A stretch of 64,000 nucleotides of DNA from Actinomycetota bacterium (GTDB taxonomy: Bacteria; Actinomycetota; Actinomycetes; Actinomycetales; Microbacteriaceae). The number at the start of each line of letters is the position of its first letter. The first letter of the stretch is position 1. The stretch covers positions 248,001 through 312,000 of the forward strand of contig JAIUPK010000004.1 of assembly GCA_020160915.1 (NCBI GenBank), in the 5' to 3' direction. Below are positions 28,818 to 40,587 of this stretch, in pieces. The translations under genes and the position numbers were made by a program. A model generated the notes under the pieces. The model ran no database searches and was not told the DNA's origin. It was given only the letters and a program-made list of their open reading frames with translations.

Positions 28818-30260
28818 TCAGTCCTGCCAGGCAGGAGCGGCGGCGTTGATCGCGTCACCGATGATGTGCACGCGCATGTCGTTCGTGGAACCGGAGATGC
28901 CGGGAGGGGATCCGGAGATGACCACGACCTTGTCACCGATCTCGGCGAGACCTTCACGCAGGAGCACCTCGTCGACCTGGCGGTACATCGCGTCTGTGTG
29001 ATTCACGCGCTCCACGACGAACGACTCGATGCCCCAGATCAGCGCCATACGGCGACGGATGGCGGGGTCAGGCGTGAACGCCTTCATGGGAACGCGGAAG
29101 CGGAGCCGTGACATCCGTCGGGCGGCATCTCCGGACTCGGTGAACACGCACACGAACTTCGCGTCGACGAAGTCAGCGACCTCTGCAGCCGCCAGGGTGA
29201 TCGCGCCACCCTGCGTGCGGGGCTTGGTGCCCAGCGGAGGGATGCGCTCGAGGCCGTGATCCTCGGTCGACGACACGATCCGGGCCATCGTCTGAACCGT
29301 GATGACCGGGTACTCCCCCACGCTGGTCTCGCCCGAGAGCATGACCGCGTCAGCTCCGTCGAGAATGGCGTTGGCGACATCCGAGGTCTCCGCCCGCGTC
29401 GGGACGGGGCTCGAGATCATCGACTCCAGCATCTGCGTGGCGACGATCACGGGCTTGGCCATGCGGCGGGCAAGTTCGACCGTGCGCTTCTGCACGATCG
29501 GCACCGCCTCGAGCGGAAGTTCGACGCCCAGATCGCCGCGAGCGACCATGATCGCATCGAACGCATCGATGATCGACTCGAGGTGATCGACGGCCTGAGG
29601 CTTCTCGATCTTGGCGATGACGGGAACCTTGCGTCCCTCCTCGGCCATGATCTCGTGCACCCGCACGATGTCCTCGGCATTGCGAACGAATGAGAGTGCG
29701 ATGAGATCGGCGCCGAGCTTGAGCCCCCAGCGCAGGTCATCCTCATCCTTCTCCGACAGCGCCGGCACGTTGACGGCGACACCCGGGAGGTTGATGCCCT
29801 TGTTGTTGGAGACGGCACCGGCGACGACCACCTCGGTCGTCACGACCGGACCTTCGACGCCGACGACGCGCACCTTCACCTTGCCGTCGTCGATGAGCAG
29901 GAAGTCACCTGCGGCGACGTCATCGGGCAGGCCCTTGAAGGTGGTTCCGACGATCTCCTTGGTGCCGAGGATGTCCTCGGTCGTGATCTTGAAGATGTCA
30001 CCGACCGCGAGCTCGTGCGGTCCGTTCGCGAACTTGCCGAGGCGGATCTTGGGACCCTGCAGGTCGACCATGACGGCGACCGCACGGCCCGAATCCTCGG
30101 CTGCCTTGCGCACGTTGGCGTAGACCTCCTCGTGCACGGCGTAGGAGCCGTGACTGAGGTTCATGCGGGCAACATCGACACCTGCATCGATGATGGCCCT
30201 GATGTTCTCGTAGCTCGACGTTGCTGGGCCGAGTGTTGCGACGATCTTGGCTCGTCTCAT
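28818..30260 (-). CDS. pyk: Pyruvate kinase
   Basis: The 480-residue enzyme makes pyruvate and ATP from phosphoenolpyruvate in the last step of glycolysis. The N-terminal RRAKIVATLGPATS, RMNLSHG (residues 32-38), and the active-site region VMVARGDLGVE followed by metal-site and Lys residues are intact. ATG 30260 is preceded by AAGGAAG. It is followed by the strong bidirectional hairpin and preceded by gltD at 65 nt. Confidence 0.96.
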   Translation of the reverse strand: MRRAKIVATLGPATSSYENIRAIIDAGVDVARMNLSHGSYAVHEEVYANVRKAAEDSGRAVAVMVDLQGPKIRLGKFANGPHELAVGDIFKITTEDILGTKEIVGTTFKGLPDDVAAGDFLLIDDGKVKVRVVGVEGPVVTTEVVVAGAVSNNKGINLPGVAVNVPALSEKDEDDLRWGLKLGADLIALSFVRNAEDIVRVHEIMAEEGRKVPVIAKIEKPQAVDHLESIIDAFDAIMVARGDLGVELPLEAVPIVQKRTVELARRMAKPVIVATQMLESMISSPVPTRAETSDVANAILDGADAVMLSGETSVGEYPVITVQTMARIVSSTEDHGLERIPPLGTKPRTQGGAITLAAAEVADFVDAKFVCVFTESGDAARRMSRLRFRVPMKAFTPDPAIRRRMALIWGIESFVVERVNHTDAMYRQVDEVLLREGLAEIGDKVVVISGSPPGISGSTNDMRVHIIGDAINAAAPAWQD

Positions 30261-30325
30261 GTCTTCCTTCTGTGGTGGTACTGCTGTGGTGGTGGGAGAA
30301 GACTCGATGATCGAGCCCGTCGAGG

Positions 30326-31783
30326 TCAGATGGAGATGGCGTGATCCGTGGGCCGCACAGGGAAGGGCAGCTGGGTCTCACCCTCAAGGTACTTGTCTAC
30401 GGCCGCGGCCGCAGCACGACCTTCGGCGATGGCCCAGACGATCAGCGACTGCCCGCGACCGGCATCGCCGGCGACGAAGACGCCCGACTCGCTGGTCTCG
30501 TACTGGCCATCGCGCTCGATGGTGCCCTTCTCGCCGAACGGAACCGGGAGCTGGTCCTCGAGAGTGCGGGCCTCCGGGCCCGTGAAGCCGAGGGCAAGAA
30601 GCACCAGATCCGCGGGAATCTCGCGCTCGGTGCCCGACTTCGGCACGCGCCGTCCATCCAGGTACTCGGTCTCGGCGACGCGGATGGCCCGCACCTCGCC
30701 GGCCTCGTTCGGAAGGAACTCGACGGTGGATGCGAGGTACACCCGCTCACCGCCCTCCTCGTGCGCCGAGGAGACCTCGAACAGAGTCGGGGCCATCGGC
30801 CAGGGCTGGTGCTCCGGCCGCTCGCTCGGCGGCTGGACGCCGATGGCGAGGTTGGTGACGGAGAAGGCGCCCTGTCGGTGGGCCGTGCCGATGCAGTCAG
30901 CGCCGGTGTCGCCGCCGCCCAGCACGACGACGTGCTTGCCCTCCGCCGTGATCTGGTTGGCGACGGCATCCCCCGCCCCTACCTTGTTGGCCTGCACGAG
31001 GTACTCCATCGCGAAGTGCACGCCCATGAGGTCACGACCCGGGATGGGCAGGTCGCGTGGCACGGTGGCTCCGGTGGCCACGATGACGGCGTCGTAGCGG
31101 GACTTCAGGTCGTCCCAAGTGATGTCGACGCCGATCTCGACGCCGGCCCGGAACCGGGTTCCCTCGGCCTGCATCTGGGCGAGCCTGGACTCGAGGTGCT
31201 TCTTCTCCATCTTGAAGTCGGGGATTCCGTACCGAAGCAGGCCGCCGATGCGGTCGTCGCGCTCGAATACCGCCACGGTGTGCCCTGCGCGGGTGAGCTG
31301 CTGCGCCGCAGCGAGCCCTGCGGGCCCGGATCCGACGACGGCGACGGTCTTGCCGGTAAGACGCTCGGGCGGGTGGGGTGTGACCCAGCCCTTGGCGAAT
31401 GCCTCATCGATGATCGAGACCTCGACCTGCTTGATGGTGACAGCGGGCTGGTTGATGCCCAGCACGCACGCACTCTCGCACGGCGCGGGGCATAGCCGCC
31501 CCGTGAACTCCGGGAAGTTGTTGGTGGCGTGCAGGCGCTCGATGGCCTGTGCACCCTCGCCCCTCCAAGTCAGGTCGTTCCACTCGGGAATGAGGTTGCC
31601 CAACGGACAGCCCTGATGGCAGAACGGGATGCCGCAGTCCATGCAGCGACCCGCCTGGCGGCGAAGCTGTGCTGGGTCCTGCTGCTCGTAGACCTCTTTC
31701 CAGTCCATGAGCCGAAGCGAAACGGGGCGGCGCACGGGAGTCTCGCGCTCCTGCACCTTGAGGAAGCCCTTGGGGTCAGCCAC
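30326..31783 (-). CDS. gltD: Glutamate synthase, small (beta) subunit
   Basis: The 485-residue FAD-containing subunit passes electrons from NADPH to the large subunit. Two cysteine clusters for [4Fe-4S] centres are near the N-terminus: Cys47, Cys50, Cys55 and Cys59, then [19 protein letters not shown] is the FAD-binding fold and GGGDTGAD the NADPH fold. The start is GTG 31783 with GGAGG at 6-nt spacing, overlapping the gltB stop by 8 nt. Confidence 0.95.
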   Translation of the reverse strand: MADPKGFLKVQERETPVRRPVSLRLMDWKEVYEQQDPAQLRRQAGRCMDCGIPFCHQGCPLGNLIPEWNDLTWRGEGAQAIERLHATNNFPEFTGRLCPAPCESACVLGINQPAVTIKQVEVSIIDEAFAKGWVTPHPPERLTGKTVAVVGSGPAGLAAAQQLTRAGHTVAVFERDDRIGGLLRYGIPDFKMEKKHLESRLAQMQAEGTRFRAGVEIGVDITWDDLKSRYDAVIVATGATVPRDLPIPGRDLMGVHFAMEYLVQANKVGAGDAVANQITAEGKHVVVLGGGDTGADCIGTAHRQGAFSVTNLAIGVQPPSERPEHQPWPMAPTLFEVSSAHEEGGERVYLASTVEFLPNEAGEVRAIRVAETEYLDGRRVPKSGTEREIPADLVLLALGFTGPEARTLEDQLPVPFGEKGTIERDGQYETSESGVFVAGDAGRGQSLIVWAIAEGRAAAAAVDKYLEGETQLPFPVRPTDHAISI

Positions 31784-34700
31784 CGGTCACCTCCATGATG
31801 CGGGACCACACGACGTCACCGTCAGGGTCGAGTCCTTCGTTGATGGCCGTCTCGCGCGTCTGCAGGACGGCGGCATAGTCGCGCGGCAGCACCTTGGTGA
31901 AGCGGGCGACCGCGGCATCCAGATCGTCGAGCATGCCCGCGGCGACGGTCGAGTCGGTCTCGGCGCGGTGGCGCTGCAGCAGGTCGCGCAGGATCTCGAC
32001 GTCGGCGCTTCCCAGAGGCAGAAGCTCGAGTTCACCCGAGGAGAGTGACTCGGGGTTGACCCGCTCGGTCCTGAGATCGTAGATGTAGGCCGTGCCACCC
32101 GACATGCCGGCACCGAGATTGCGACCAGTGCCGCCGAGGATGACGGCCAGACCGCCGGTCATGTATTCCAGCGCGTGGTCGCCCACACCCTCGACGACCG
32201 CAGTCGCCCCGGAGTTGCGCACCAGGAAGCGTTCGCCCACGATGCCGCGGATGAACATGCTTCCCTGGGTGGCGCCGTACCCGATGACGTTGCCCGCGAT
32301 CACGTTCTTCTCTGCCTTGAACAGGCTCGCGCGATGCGGCCGGATGACGATCTCACCACCGCAGAGGCCCTTGCCCACGTAGTCGTTGCTGTCGCCCTCG
32401 AGGCGCAGCGTGATGCCGGAGGGCATGAACGCGCCGAACGACTGGCCGGCGGTACCGGTCAAGCGCACCTCGATGGTGCCCGTGGGCAGGCCGTTCTCGC
32501 CGTGCCGGAGGGTGACCTCGTGGCCGAGCATGGTGCCGACGGCACGCTCGGTGTTGCGGATGGGCAGGTCGATGACGACCGGAGTGCCGTTGTCGAGCGC
32601 GTCGACACTCAGCTCGATGAGGTGGCGGTCAAAGTGCTTCTCGAGCTCGTGCTCCTGGCCGACCCGGTTGGTGCGCGGCTCGTCATCCGAGAACTCGGGT
32701 CCCACGAGGATCGGCGACAGGTCGAGCCCGTCAGCCTTCCAGTGCTGCACGGCACGGTCGACGTCGAGCAGTTCGTGGTGACCGATGGCCTCCTCGAGGG
32801 TGCGGAAGCCGAGCTCGGCAAGATACTCACGTACTTCCTGCGCAAGGAACTCGAAGAAGTTGACCACGAACTCGGGCTTTCCCGAGAATCGGGCGCGCAA
32901 CTCGGGGTTCTGGGTGGCAACGCCGACCGGGCAGGTGTCGAGGTGGCACACCCGCATCAGGATGCAGCCGGACACGACCAGGGGCGCGGTCGCGAAACCG
33001 TACTCCTCCGCACCCAGCAGAGCGCCGATGATCACGTCGCGCCCGGTCTTCATCTGCCCGTCGACCTGCACGACCACGCGGTCGCGCATGCCGTTCAGCA
33101 TGAGCGTCTGCTGGGTCTCGGCCAGGCCGAGCTCCCACGGCGTGCCCGCGTGCTTGAGCGAGTTCAACGGGCTTGCGCCCGTTCCGCCGTCGTGTCCGGA
33201 GACGAGTACGACGTCGGCCTTCGCCTTGGTCACACCCGCGGCCACGGCGCCGATGCCCGACTGGCTGACCAGCTTGACGTGCACACGGGCATCCGGATTC
33301 GAACGCTTGAGATCGAAGATGAGCTGCTTGAGGTCTTCGATCGAGTAGATGTCGTGGTGCGGAGGCGGCGAGATGAGGCCGACGCCGGCGGTGCCGTGTC
33401 GGGTTCTCGCGATCCACGGGTAGACCTTGCCTGCTGGCAGCTGGCCACCTTCGCCGGGCTTGGCGCCCTGCGCCATCTTGATCTGGATGTCGGTGGCGTG
33501 CGTCAGGTACATGCTCGTGACACCGAAGCGACCGGATGCCACCTGCTTGATCGCACTGCGCCGCTCGGGGTCGAGCAACCGCGCCACATCCTCGCCACCC
33601 TCGCCGGTGTTGGATCGGGCACCGAGCTGGTTCATGGCGATCGCCAGAGTCTCGTGCGCCTCCTGGCTGATCGAGCCGTAACTCATCGCACCGGTGTTGA
33701 AGCGCTTGACGATCGACTCTACGGACTCGACCTCGTCGATCGGGACCGGGCGGCGCTCGCCCGACCTGATCCGGAACAGACCCCGCAGGGTCATGAGGTT
33801 CTCCGCCTGATCATCGACGAGCTTCGTGTACTCGCGGAAGATGTCGTACCGACGCGCGCGAGTCGCGTGCTGCAGACGGAAGACGGTGTCGGGGTTGAAG
33901 AGGTGCGGAGGACCCTCGCGGCGCCACTGGTACTCCCCGCCAGTGGCGAGACGTTCGTGAACGCTCGTCGCGCCATCCTCGGGGTACGCCGAGGCGTGGC
34001 GCGCGGCACTCTCGGCCGCGATCACCTCCATGCCCACGCCGCCCAAGAGGCTCGAGGTACCGGTGAAGTACTGGTCGACGAACTCCTGCGACAGGCCGAC
34101 GGCCTCGAAGGCCTGGGCGCCCGCGTAGGAACCGACAACGGAGATGCCCATCTTCGACATGATCTTCAGCACGCCCTTCCCGAGCGCCTTGATGATGTTC
34201 TTGACGGCCTTCTCCGGGGTTATCCCCTGGATCATGCCGCTGCGCACGAGCTCCTCGGCGGTCTCCATCGCGAGGTAGGGGTTGATAGCGGATGCGCCGT
34301 AGCCGACGAGCAGCGCGACGTGGTGCACCTCACGCACGTCGCCGGCCTCGACGATGAGGCCCACCTTCATGCGGTTCTCCTCACGAATGAGGTGGTGGTG
34401 CACTGTCGCGAGCATGAGCAGAGACGGGATCGGAGCGAGGTCCTTGTTGGAGTCGCGGTCGGAGAGCACGATGAACTCGGCACCATTGGCGATCGCCTCG
34501 TCGACCTCCTCGCACATCTTCGCGAGTCGCTTCTCCATCGCCTTCGGGCCCTTGTCGACACGATAGAGACCGCGAATCGTGGTCGACAGCTGGCTTCCGG
34601 CGCGCGGGTCGATGTGCTGGATCTTGGCGAGCTCGTCGTTGTCGATCACAGGGAACTCGAGAGAGACCTGCTTCGCATGCTCGGGAGTCGCGGTCAGGAG

Positions 34701-36350
34701 ATTGCGCTCCGGACCGAGCCCGAGCCTCATGGAGGTGACCACCTCCTCGCGGATCGAGTCGAGCGGCGGGTTCGTCACCTGCGCGAACTGCTGCGTGAAG
34801 TAGTCGAACAGCAGGCGAGGGCGATCGCTGAGGATCGCGATCGGAGTGTCGGAACCCATTGCACCGAGAGGTTCGGCAGCGGTCTGCGCCATCGGGGTGA
34901 TGAGGATTCGCACCTCCTCCTCGGTGTACCCGAAGGTGCGCTGGCGGCGCACGACCGAGGCCGGCGTGTGCACGATGTGCTCGCGCTCGGGCAGGTCTCC
35001 GAGGGCGATGCGGTTCTGTTCCAACCATTCGCCCCAGGGCTGGGATGCCGCGAGCTCGGCCTTGATCTCGTCGTCCTCGATGAGGCGACCCTCCGCCGTG
35101 TCGACGAGGAACATCTTGCCGGGGCGCAGGCGCCCCTTGCGCACCACCTTGCTCGGGTCGATGTCGAGCACGCCGATCTCACTCGCGAGCACGACGAGTC
35201 CGTCGTCCGTCACGAGGTAGCGCCCGGGGCGCAGGCCATTGCGGTCGAGCGTGGCGCCCACCAACGAGCCGTCGGTGAAGACCAGAGCGGCCGGTCCGTC
35301 CCACGGCTCCATGAGCATCGAGTGGTACTCGTAGAAGGCCTTGCGGGTCGGATCGATCTCCAGCTGGTTCTCGTAGGCCTCGGGAACCATCATCATCATG
35401 GCGTGCGGGAGGCTGCGGCCGGCCAGGTTGAGAAGCTCAACGACCTCGTCGAACGACGCCGAGTCGCTCGCGCCGGGGCTGTTGATCGGCAGGATCGAGC
35501 GGATGTCGCCGAGAACGTCACTCTCTAGCTGGGACTGGCGCGCGCGCATCCAGTTGCGGTTGCCCTGAACCGTGTTGATCTCGCCGTTGTGGGCGATCAT
35601 GCGGAACGGCTGAGCCAGCGGCCAGGAGGGGAACGTGTTGGTCGAGTAGCGCGAGTGCACGAGCGCGAGCTTCGAGACGAACCGCTCGTCTGAGAGGTCG
35701 GGGTAGAACGGCTCGAGCTGGAGCGTCGTGACCATGCCCTTGTAGACGAGGGTGCGACAGGACAGCGACGGGAAGTAGGCGTGCAGCTGGCGCTCGGCCC
35801 GCTTGCGCAGCCGGAAGGCCTGCCGCTCGAGCGTGAGCCCGCCGACGGGGCCCTTCTCGTCGGTACGGGTCGATGCGAGAAACACCTGCTCGAAGGCCGG
35901 CATCGCACCGCGTGCCAGATTGCCGAGGTTGCTGGGCTCGATGGGAACCTCGCGCCAGCCGAGAACTGTGAGGTGCTCCTCGGTCGCAAGCTCGCTGATT
36001 CCCTGCTTGACCGCGTCACGCTCGGCGGCGTCAGTGGGAAGGAAAGCCATGCCCACGACATACCGGCCGACGGCTGGCAGTTCGAAGTCGACAACGGCCC
36101 GCAGGAAGGCGTCGGGGATCTGGGTGATGATGCCAGCACCGTCACCAGTTCCGGCGTCGGAACCGACGGCACCACGGTGCTCGAGATTGCGCAGTGCGCC
36201 CAGCGCGGTCTCGATGATGTCGTGACCCGGCGTTCCGCGCAGCGTCGCGACCATGGCAAGGCCACAGGCGTCACGCTCGTTGCGAGGGTCGTAGAGACCC
36301 GTCGCGGCAGGCGTGGAGCTGAACCGCTCGAAGGGTGGCGTGAGAGCCAT
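31776..36350 (-). CDS. gltB: Glutamate synthase, large (alpha) subunit
   Basis: The 1524-residue protein makes glutamate from glutamine and 2-oxoglutarate. Cys29 in ERDACGL is the amidotransferase nucleophile, which in known enzymes becomes the N-terminal residue after cleavage of a short propeptide, here 28 residues. The central FMN domain and a 3Fe-4S cysteine set (CHLDTCPVG and an upstream Cys) precede the C-terminal beta-helix domain. I start at ATG 36350 with GAGGA about 8-10 nt upstream; the in-frame ATG at 36401 adds no homology. A very long antisense frame (32175-35528) is a codon-bias shadow. Confidence 0.96.
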   Translation of the reverse strand: MALTPPFERFSSTPAATGLYDPRNERDACGLAMVATLRGTPGHDIIETALGALRNLEHRGAVGSDAGTGDGAGIITQIPDAFLRAVVDFELPAVGRYVVGMAFLPTDAAERDAVKQGISELATEEHLTVLGWREVPIEPSNLGNLARGAMPAFEQVFLASTRTDEKGPVGGLTLERQAFRLRKRAERQLHAYFPSLSCRTLVYKGMVTTLQLEPFYPDLSDERFVSKLALVHSRYSTNTFPSWPLAQPFRMIAHNGEINTVQGNRNWMRARQSQLESDVLGDIRSILPINSPGASDSASFDEVVELLNLAGRSLPHAMMMMVPEAYENQLEIDPTRKAFYEYHSMLMEPWDGPAALVFTDGSLVGATLDRNGLRPGRYLVTDDGLVVLASEIGVLDIDPSKVVRKGRLRPGKMFLVDTAEGRLIEDDEIKAELAASQPWGEWLEQNRIALGDLPEREHIVHTPASVVRRQRTFGYTEEEVRILITPMAQTAAEPLGAMGSDTPIAILSDRPRLLFDYFTQQFAQVTNPPLDSIREEVVTSMRLGLGPERNLLTATPEHAKQVSLEFPVIDNDELAKIQHIDPRAGSQLSTTIRGLYRVDKGPKAMEKRLAKMCEEVDEAIANGAEFIVLSDRDSNKDLAPIPSLLMLATVHHHLIREENRMKVGLIVEAGDVREVHHVALLVGYGASAINPYLAMETAEELVRSGMIQGITPEKAVKNIIKALGKGVLKIMSKMGISVVGSYAGAQAFEAVGLSQEFVDQYFTGTSSLLGGVGMEVIAAESAARHASAYPEDGATSVHERLATGGEYQWRREGPPHLFNPDTVFRLQHATRARRYDIFREYTKLVDDQAENLMTLRGLFRIRSGERRPVPIDEVESVESIVKRFNTGAMSYGSISQEAHETLAIAMNQLGARSNTGEGGEDVARLLDPERRSAIKQVASGRFGVTSMYLTHATDIQIKMAQGAKPGEGGQLPAGKVYPWIARTRHGTAGVGLISPPPHHDIYSIEDLKQLIFDLKRSNPDARVHVKLVSQSGIGAVAAGVTKAKADVVLVSGHDGGTGASPLNSLKHAGTPWELGLAETQQTLMLNGMRDRVVVQVDGQMKTGRDVIIGALLGAEEYGFATAPLVVSGCILMRVCHLDTCPVGVATQNPELRARFSGKPEFVVNFFEFLAQEVREYLAELGFRTLEEAIGHHELLDVDRAVQHWKADGLDLSPILVGPEFSDDEPRTNRVGQEHELEKHFDRHLIELSVDALDNGTPVVIDLPIRNTERAVGTMLGHEVTLRHGENGLPTGTIEVRLTGTAGQSFGAFMPSGITLRLEGDSNDYVGKGLCGGEIVIRPHRASLFKAEKNVIAGNVIGYGATQGSMFIRGIVGERFLVRNSGATAVVEGVGDHALEYMTGGLAVILGGTGRNLGAGMSGGTAYIYDLRTERVNPESLSSGELELLPLGSADVEILRDLLQRHRAETDSTVAAGMLDDLDAAVARFTKVLPRDYAAVLQTRETAINEGLDPDGDVVWSRIMEVTGG

Positions 36351-36420
36351 GGGAACCGTCCTCACGTTGGTGCTGGCTGGAGCGGGACGTCGATGGCCCA
36401 AAGGGAATGCGGCCCCGGTT

Positions 36421-37506
36421 TTAAGAGGACGTGGTGCCTGCTCCGCTTGTGGCGTGCTCTTCGGTCACCTCGGGAGCATCATCGCCGGGTTCGTCAGTGT
36501 CCGAATAGGTCGCTTCGGAGTCTACAACACCCGCCGGTTCACGACCGGGCATGTAGGCGCTCGGCTCCACACCGGGGTGGTTGCGGCGCTGTACGAGGAA
36601 CAGGATGATGCCGAGCACCACCGCGAGGACGGCGCCCCACTGGTTGGAGCGCAGACCGAAGATCACGTCGCTCGGATCGACCCGGATGCCCTCGAAGTAG
36701 AAGCGTCCGATGCCGTACCAGATCATGTACAGGGCCCACACCTTGCCCCACTGGAGACGCGGCTGGGCATCACCCACCGGCACGGGCAGGGAGAGGCCGA
36801 AGCCGGTCTTGCGCACGAGACGGAACTGGCGCTCCATCGTGAGCAGGAAGACGATACCCACGACGTTCCAGATCATCTCGTACAGGAACGTGGGGTGGAA
36901 GAGAGTTCCCGACGGGAGCCCAACCGGGAACGCCGGGTTGGTTGACTCGATCTCGAGTCCCCACGGCAGATCCGTCGGCTGGCCGAACAGCTCGTGATTG
37001 AAGTAGTTGCCCAGTCGGCCCACGGCCTGAGCGAGAAGCATGGCCGGCGCGAGAGCATCAGCGAAGGTCCAGAAGCGTAGGCCCACGAGGCGGCATCCGA
37101 TGTAGGCACCGATGGCGCCACCGACGAGGGAGCCGAAGATGGCGTTTCCGCCCTCCCAGATTGCCCAGACGCTGCCCGGAGCCATCGGGTTCCACGGGTT
37201 CGAGCCGTCGTAGAAGTAGTCGCCGAGGTGAGTCGCCACGTGCCAGGCGCGCGCTCCCACCAGACCCAGTGGAACCGCCCAGATGATCACGTCGAGCACG
37301 ATCCCTGATTCGGCGCCGCGAGCCTTGAGGCGGCCGTTGACCCAGATCGTCGCGAGGACGATCCCGATGAGGATGAGCACCGCGTAGGTGTGGATGCGGA
37401 AGGTGAACGGCAGTGCCCACCCGAAGGTGGAACTGAGCCACGCCGTGAGGTCGAAGTACTGCCATTCGACGGGCGGGCTGGGGATGCTGAGCGGCAGGAG
37501 CGACAA
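36421..37506 (-). CDS. lgt: Prolipoprotein diacylglyceryl transferase
   Basis: This integral membrane enzyme attaches diacylglyceryl to the lipobox cysteine of prolipoproteins. It has about seven membrane segments and the signature [16 protein letters not shown] take TTG 37506, giving 361 residues, because AGAAAGG (37515-37521) lies 8 nt upstream; GTG 37515 is an alternative but overlaps that ribosome site. A hydrophilic acidic tail of about 45 residues (rich in E, D, T, S) extends past the last membrane segment. It follows trpA closely, as in M. tuberculosis. Confidence 0.92.
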   Translation of the reverse strand: MSLLPLSIPSPPVEWQYFDLTAWLSSTFGWALPFTFRIHTYAVLILIGIVLATIWVNGRLKARGAESGIVLDVIIWAVPLGLVGARAWHVATHLGDYFYDGSNPWNPMAPGSVWAIWEGGNAIFGSLVGGAIGAYIGCRLVGLRFWTFADALAPAMLLAQAVGRLGNYFNHELFGQPTDLPWGLEIESTNPAFPVGLPSGTLFHPTFLYEMIWNVVGIVFLLTMERQFRLVRKTGFGLSLPVPVGDAQPRLQWGKVWALYMIWYGIGRFYFEGIRVDPSDVIFGLRSNQWGAVLAVVLGIILFLVQRRNHPGVEPSAYMPGREPAGVVDSEATYSDTDEPGDDAPEVTEEHATSGAGTTSS

Positions 37507-37519
37507 GCCGATCACCTTT

Positions 37520-38332
37520 CTAAGTGGAGGACGACGTGAGTCTAGTACCGGCGGCCAGTGCCGCCGCTGTACGTGCGACGGCCTCGACCCCACCGTCGGC
37601 GAGAGCGGTGACCAGGGCCGACCCGACGATCGCGCCGTCGGCGTATCCGAGCACCTCGCGCACCTGATCGGCAGTGGAGATTCCCAGCCCGACGCACGTG
37701 CTGGTGGCGCCGGCTGCGCGAAGGCGGGCCACGAGTGTGCGCGCCGCGGTATCCACGTCGCTGCGGGCCCCGGTGATGCCCATGGTGGACACGGCATAGA
37801 CGAAGCCACGACTCATCTCGACGGCCTGGGCGAGCCGGGCATCCGTCGAGCTGGGGGCCGCGAGGAACACCCGGTCAAGGCCGGTGCGCTCGGATGCCGC
37901 AAGCCAGAGTCCGGCCTCGTCGGCAACCAGGTCCGGGGTGATGAGTCCAGCCCCGCCAGCCGCGACCAGATCATCGGAGAACCGGTCGACTCCGTACTGA
38001 AGCACGGGGTTCCAGTACGTCATCACCAGCACTGGCACGTCGGTGCGCGCGGTGATCGCCGCAACAGCATCGAAACCGTGCGCGAGCTTGAACCCGCCCG
38101 CCAAGGCCGCCTGGGTCGCCTTCTGGATGACCGTGCCGTCCATGACGGGGTCGGAGTAGGGCAGACCCAGCTCGATGACGTCGACACCGTTCTCGGCCAG
38201 GGCCACAGCTGCATCGACGCTCGTCTGGAAGTCCGGGAAGCCGACGGGGAGGTATCCCACGAGAGCGCCCGAGCCGGCAGCTTTGCGCTCGGCGATGACC
38301 GTCTCGACGGTACTCGTTCCGACGGTGCTCAT
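37520..38332 (-). CDS. trpA: Tryptophan synthase alpha subunit
   Basis: The 270-residue subunit cleaves indole-3-glycerol phosphate to indole and glyceraldehyde-3-phosphate. Catalytic Glu54 (ELGLPYSDP) and Asp65 match E. coli Glu49 and Asp60. Its ATG overlaps the trpB stop in ATGA (38329-38332), coupling the two subunits of the complex. The stop lies 13 nt before the lgt TTG. Confidence 0.96.
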   Translation of the reverse strand: MSTVGTSTVETVIAERKAAGSGALVGYLPVGFPDFQTSVDAAVALAENGVDVIELGLPYSDPVMDGTVIQKATQAALAGGFKLAHGFDAVAAITARTDVPVLVMTYWNPVLQYGVDRFSDDLVAAGGAGLITPDLVADEAGLWLAASERTGLDRVFLAAPSSTDARLAQAVEMSRGFVYAVSTMGITGARSDVDTAARTLVARLRAAGATSTCVGLGISTADQVREVLGYADGAIVGSALVTALADGGVEAVARTAAALAAGTRLTSSST

Positions 38333-39537
38333 TCGCTGGCCTTCTTGTCGAAGAGCTCGAAGTAGGTGCCCGCGGTCTCCATGTCCTTGTCGCCGCGACC
38401 ACTGAGGTTGACTAGGATCGTCGCATCCGGCCCTAGCTCGCGCCCGAGCTTCATCGTGCCGGCCAGCGCGTGAGCCGACTCGATTGCCGGAATGATGCCC
38501 TCGGTGCGGCTGAGCAGACGCAGAGCCTCCATGGCCTCGTCGTCGGTGATCGGCAGGTAGCTGGCGCGCCCGATGTCATTGAGCCACGCGTGCTCGGGTC
38601 CCACACCGGGGTAGTCGAGCCCCGCGGAGATCGAGTGCGACTCGATAGTCTGCCCGTCGTCGTCCTGCAGCATGTAGCTGCGGGCACCGTGGAGAACGCC
38701 GGGGCGACCCCGCGTGATGGTTGCGGCGTGACGTTCGGTGAGGTGACCCTCGCCCGCCGCCTCGTAGCCGTAGAGCGCGACATCCGGGTCATCGAGGAAG
38801 GCGTGGAAGATGCCCATCGCGTTGCTGCCGCCGCCGACGCAGGCGGTGACAGCGTCGGGCAGACGTCCGGTGAGCTCGAGCACCTGGGCCCGAGCCTCTT
38901 CGCCGATGATCTTGTGGAAGTCGCGCACCATGACGGGGAACGGATGCGGCCCGGCCACGGTGCCGAGCAGATAGTGCGTGGAGTCGACGTTGGCCACCCA
39001 GTCGCGAAGGGCGTCGTTGATGGCGTCCTTCAGGGTGCGCGAGCCGGTGGTCACCGGGATGACTGTGGCGCCGAGCAAGCGCATGCGGGCGACGTTGAGC
39101 GCCTGACGCTCGGTGTCGACCTCGCCCATGTAGACGACGCACTCCATGCCGAAGAGCGCAGCAGCGGTTGCCGTGGCGACACCGTGCTGACCTGCCCCGG
39201 TTTCGGCGATCAGGCGACGCTTGCCGAGACGCTTCGCGAGCAGCGCCTGACCGAGCACGTTGTTGATCTTGTGCGAGCCGGTGTGGTTGAGATCCTCGCG
39301 CTTGAGGATGACGCGGGCGTTGCCCGCGTGCTGCGCGAACCGAGGCACCTCGGTGATGATGCTGGGGCGACCCGTGTAGGTCGCGTGCAGCTGGGCCAGC
39401 TCGGACTGGAAGGCAGTGTCGGTGCGGGCGAGCTGATACGCGGAATCCAGCTCGTCGAGCGCGGCGATCAGGGATTCGGGGACGTAGCGGCCCCCGTACT
39501 CGCCGAAGTACGGACCCAGCTCATCGCGCAGCGCCAT
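38329..39537 (-). CDS. trpB: Tryptophan synthase beta subunit
   Basis: The 402-residue PLP enzyme condenses indole with serine. HTGSHKINN places the PLP lysine at residue 90, and a GGGSNAMG phosphate-binding loop is present. The ATG overlaps the trpC stop by one base (TGATG) and the stop overlaps trpA by 4 nt. Length is normal for the TrpB1 type that pairs with TrpA. Confidence 0.96.
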   Translation of the reverse strand: MALRDELGPYFGEYGGRYVPESLIAALDELDSAYQLARTDTAFQSELAQLHATYTGRPSIITEVPRFAQHAGNARVILKREDLNHTGSHKINNVLGQALLAKRLGKRRLIAETGAGQHGVATATAAALFGMECVVYMGEVDTERQALNVARMRLLGATVIPVTTGSRTLKDAINDALRDWVANVDSTHYLLGTVAGPHPFPVMVRDFHKIIGEEARAQVLELTGRLPDAVTACVGGGSNAMGIFHAFLDDPDVALYGYEAAGEGHLTERHAATITRGRPGVLHGARSYMLQDDDGQTIESHSISAGLDYPGVGPEHAWLNDIGRASYLPITDDEAMEALRLLSRTEGIIPAIESAHALAGTMKLGRELGPDATILVNLSGRGDKDMETAGTYFELFDKKASE

Positions 39538-40310
39538 CAGACGGCCAGGAATTCGCGCAGCGTCTCGGCGGGATCTGAGCCCGTGACGAGCGCCTCTCCC
39601 ACGAGAACGACATCGGCGCCGGCGCGGCGATAGTGCGCCACATCGGCAGGGGACTTGACGGCAGACTCTGCCACTCGGATCACTCCGCTCGGGATCATGT
39701 CGGCCAGGCGCCCGAAGAGGTCCTGGTCGAGTTCGAAAGTACTGAGGTCGCGCGCGTTCACGCCGACCAGATCGGCGCCGAGATCCAGCGCGCGATCGAG
39801 TTCGTCGGCCGAATGGGTCTCGACCAGGGGTGTCATACCCAGACCGTTGATCAGCCGGAAGAGGGATGACAGCGTGTTCTGATCAAGCGCGGCAACGATC
39901 AGGAGCACAAGATCTGCGCCGGCGGCACGGGCCTCGAGCACCTGATAGGGCTCGGCGATGAAGTCTTTGCGAAGCACCGGCACGGATGCCACGGCCCGCA
40001 CCGCCTCGAGGTCCTCCAGTGACCCGCCGAAACGTCGACCCTCGGTCAGGACGCTGATGGCGCTCGCGCCACCGTTCTCGTAGGCGACCGCGAGGGATGC
40101 CGGGTCGGCAATCTCGGCCAGGGTGCCCTTGGACGGACTCGATCGCTTGATCTCGGCGATGATGTGCACGCGGTCGCGAGGCGCCAGGGCGGAGAGCACG
40201 TCGAGCGCCGGCGGACGCGCCAATGCCGCCGCCTCGACCTCGGCAAGACTGCGGGCAGCACGACGGGCCGAAGCGTCGTGGAGAGCTCCGGCTACGAGTT
40301 CGTCGAGCAC
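39537..40310 (-). CDS. trpC: Indole-3-glycerol phosphate synthase
   Basis: The 257-residue TIM-barrel enzyme closes the indole ring. [13 protein letters not shown] holds the catalytic lysine, RKDFI and GVNARDL are family motifs, and AES near the end is the phosphate site. GTG 40310 abuts the stop of the HGxxPAAW gene with no spacing. It is not fused to trpF; actinobacteria commonly use the bifunctional HisA/TrpF enzyme encoded elsewhere. Confidence 0.95.
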   Translation of the reverse strand: MLDELVAGALHDASARRAARSLAEVEAAALARPPALDVLSALAPRDRVHIIAEIKRSSPSKGTLAEIADPASLAVAYENGGASAISVLTEGRRFGGSLEDLEAVRAVASVPVLRKDFIAEPYQVLEARAAGADLVLLIVAALDQNTLSSLFRLINGLGMTPLVETHSADELDRALDLGADLVGVNARDLSTFELDQDLFGRLADMIPSGVIRVAESAVKSPADVAHYRRAGADVVLVGEALVTGSDPAETLREFLAV

Positions 40311-40541
40311 CTAGTTGTGCGCCTTCGGCACGTACTTGGGCCCCGCGACTCCGTAGCCGACCTTCGCGAGGATCCAGCCCACGAGAGCGCCGACCACGAG
40401 CAGTGCCACAGAAGCCCAGACTAGCCACGCCATGTCCATCCAGAAGGCCAGGGTGCCCAGGGCGATCGCAATGAGCATGATGATCACGGCGGCCCATGCG
40501 GCCGGAGAGTGTCCGTGGCCGGGGTCAGACTGGGTGTTCAT
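40311..40541 (-). CDS. HGxxPAAW-type small membrane protein
   Basis: This 76-residue protein has the HGHSPAAW motif at residues 9-16 and two hydrophobic helices (about 15-33 and 38-60). The family is found in actinobacterial trp clusters and has no proven function. Its stop is directly followed by the trpC GTG, so synthesis is coupled to tryptophan enzymes. Confidence 0.85.
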   Translation of the reverse strand: MNTQSDPGHGHSPAAWAAVIIMLIAIALGTLAFWMDMAWLVWASVALLVVGALVGWILAKVGYGVAGPKYVPKAHN

Positions 40542-40587
40542 CGTCGGTGCTCCATTCTGTGACGTCGTCTGACGACAATTCTAGCGG

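Noticed and set aside
28670-28820. Mobile element or att site at tRNA-Leu
   Set aside because: No integrase, no duplicated tRNA 3' end and the flanks are core genes.
32175-35528. 1117-codon open frame antisense to gltB
   Set aside because: No domain or motif is recognisable and its composition (V, R, H, D, A rich) is what the reverse strand of a GC-rich gene gives. The gltB protein on the other strand is complete.
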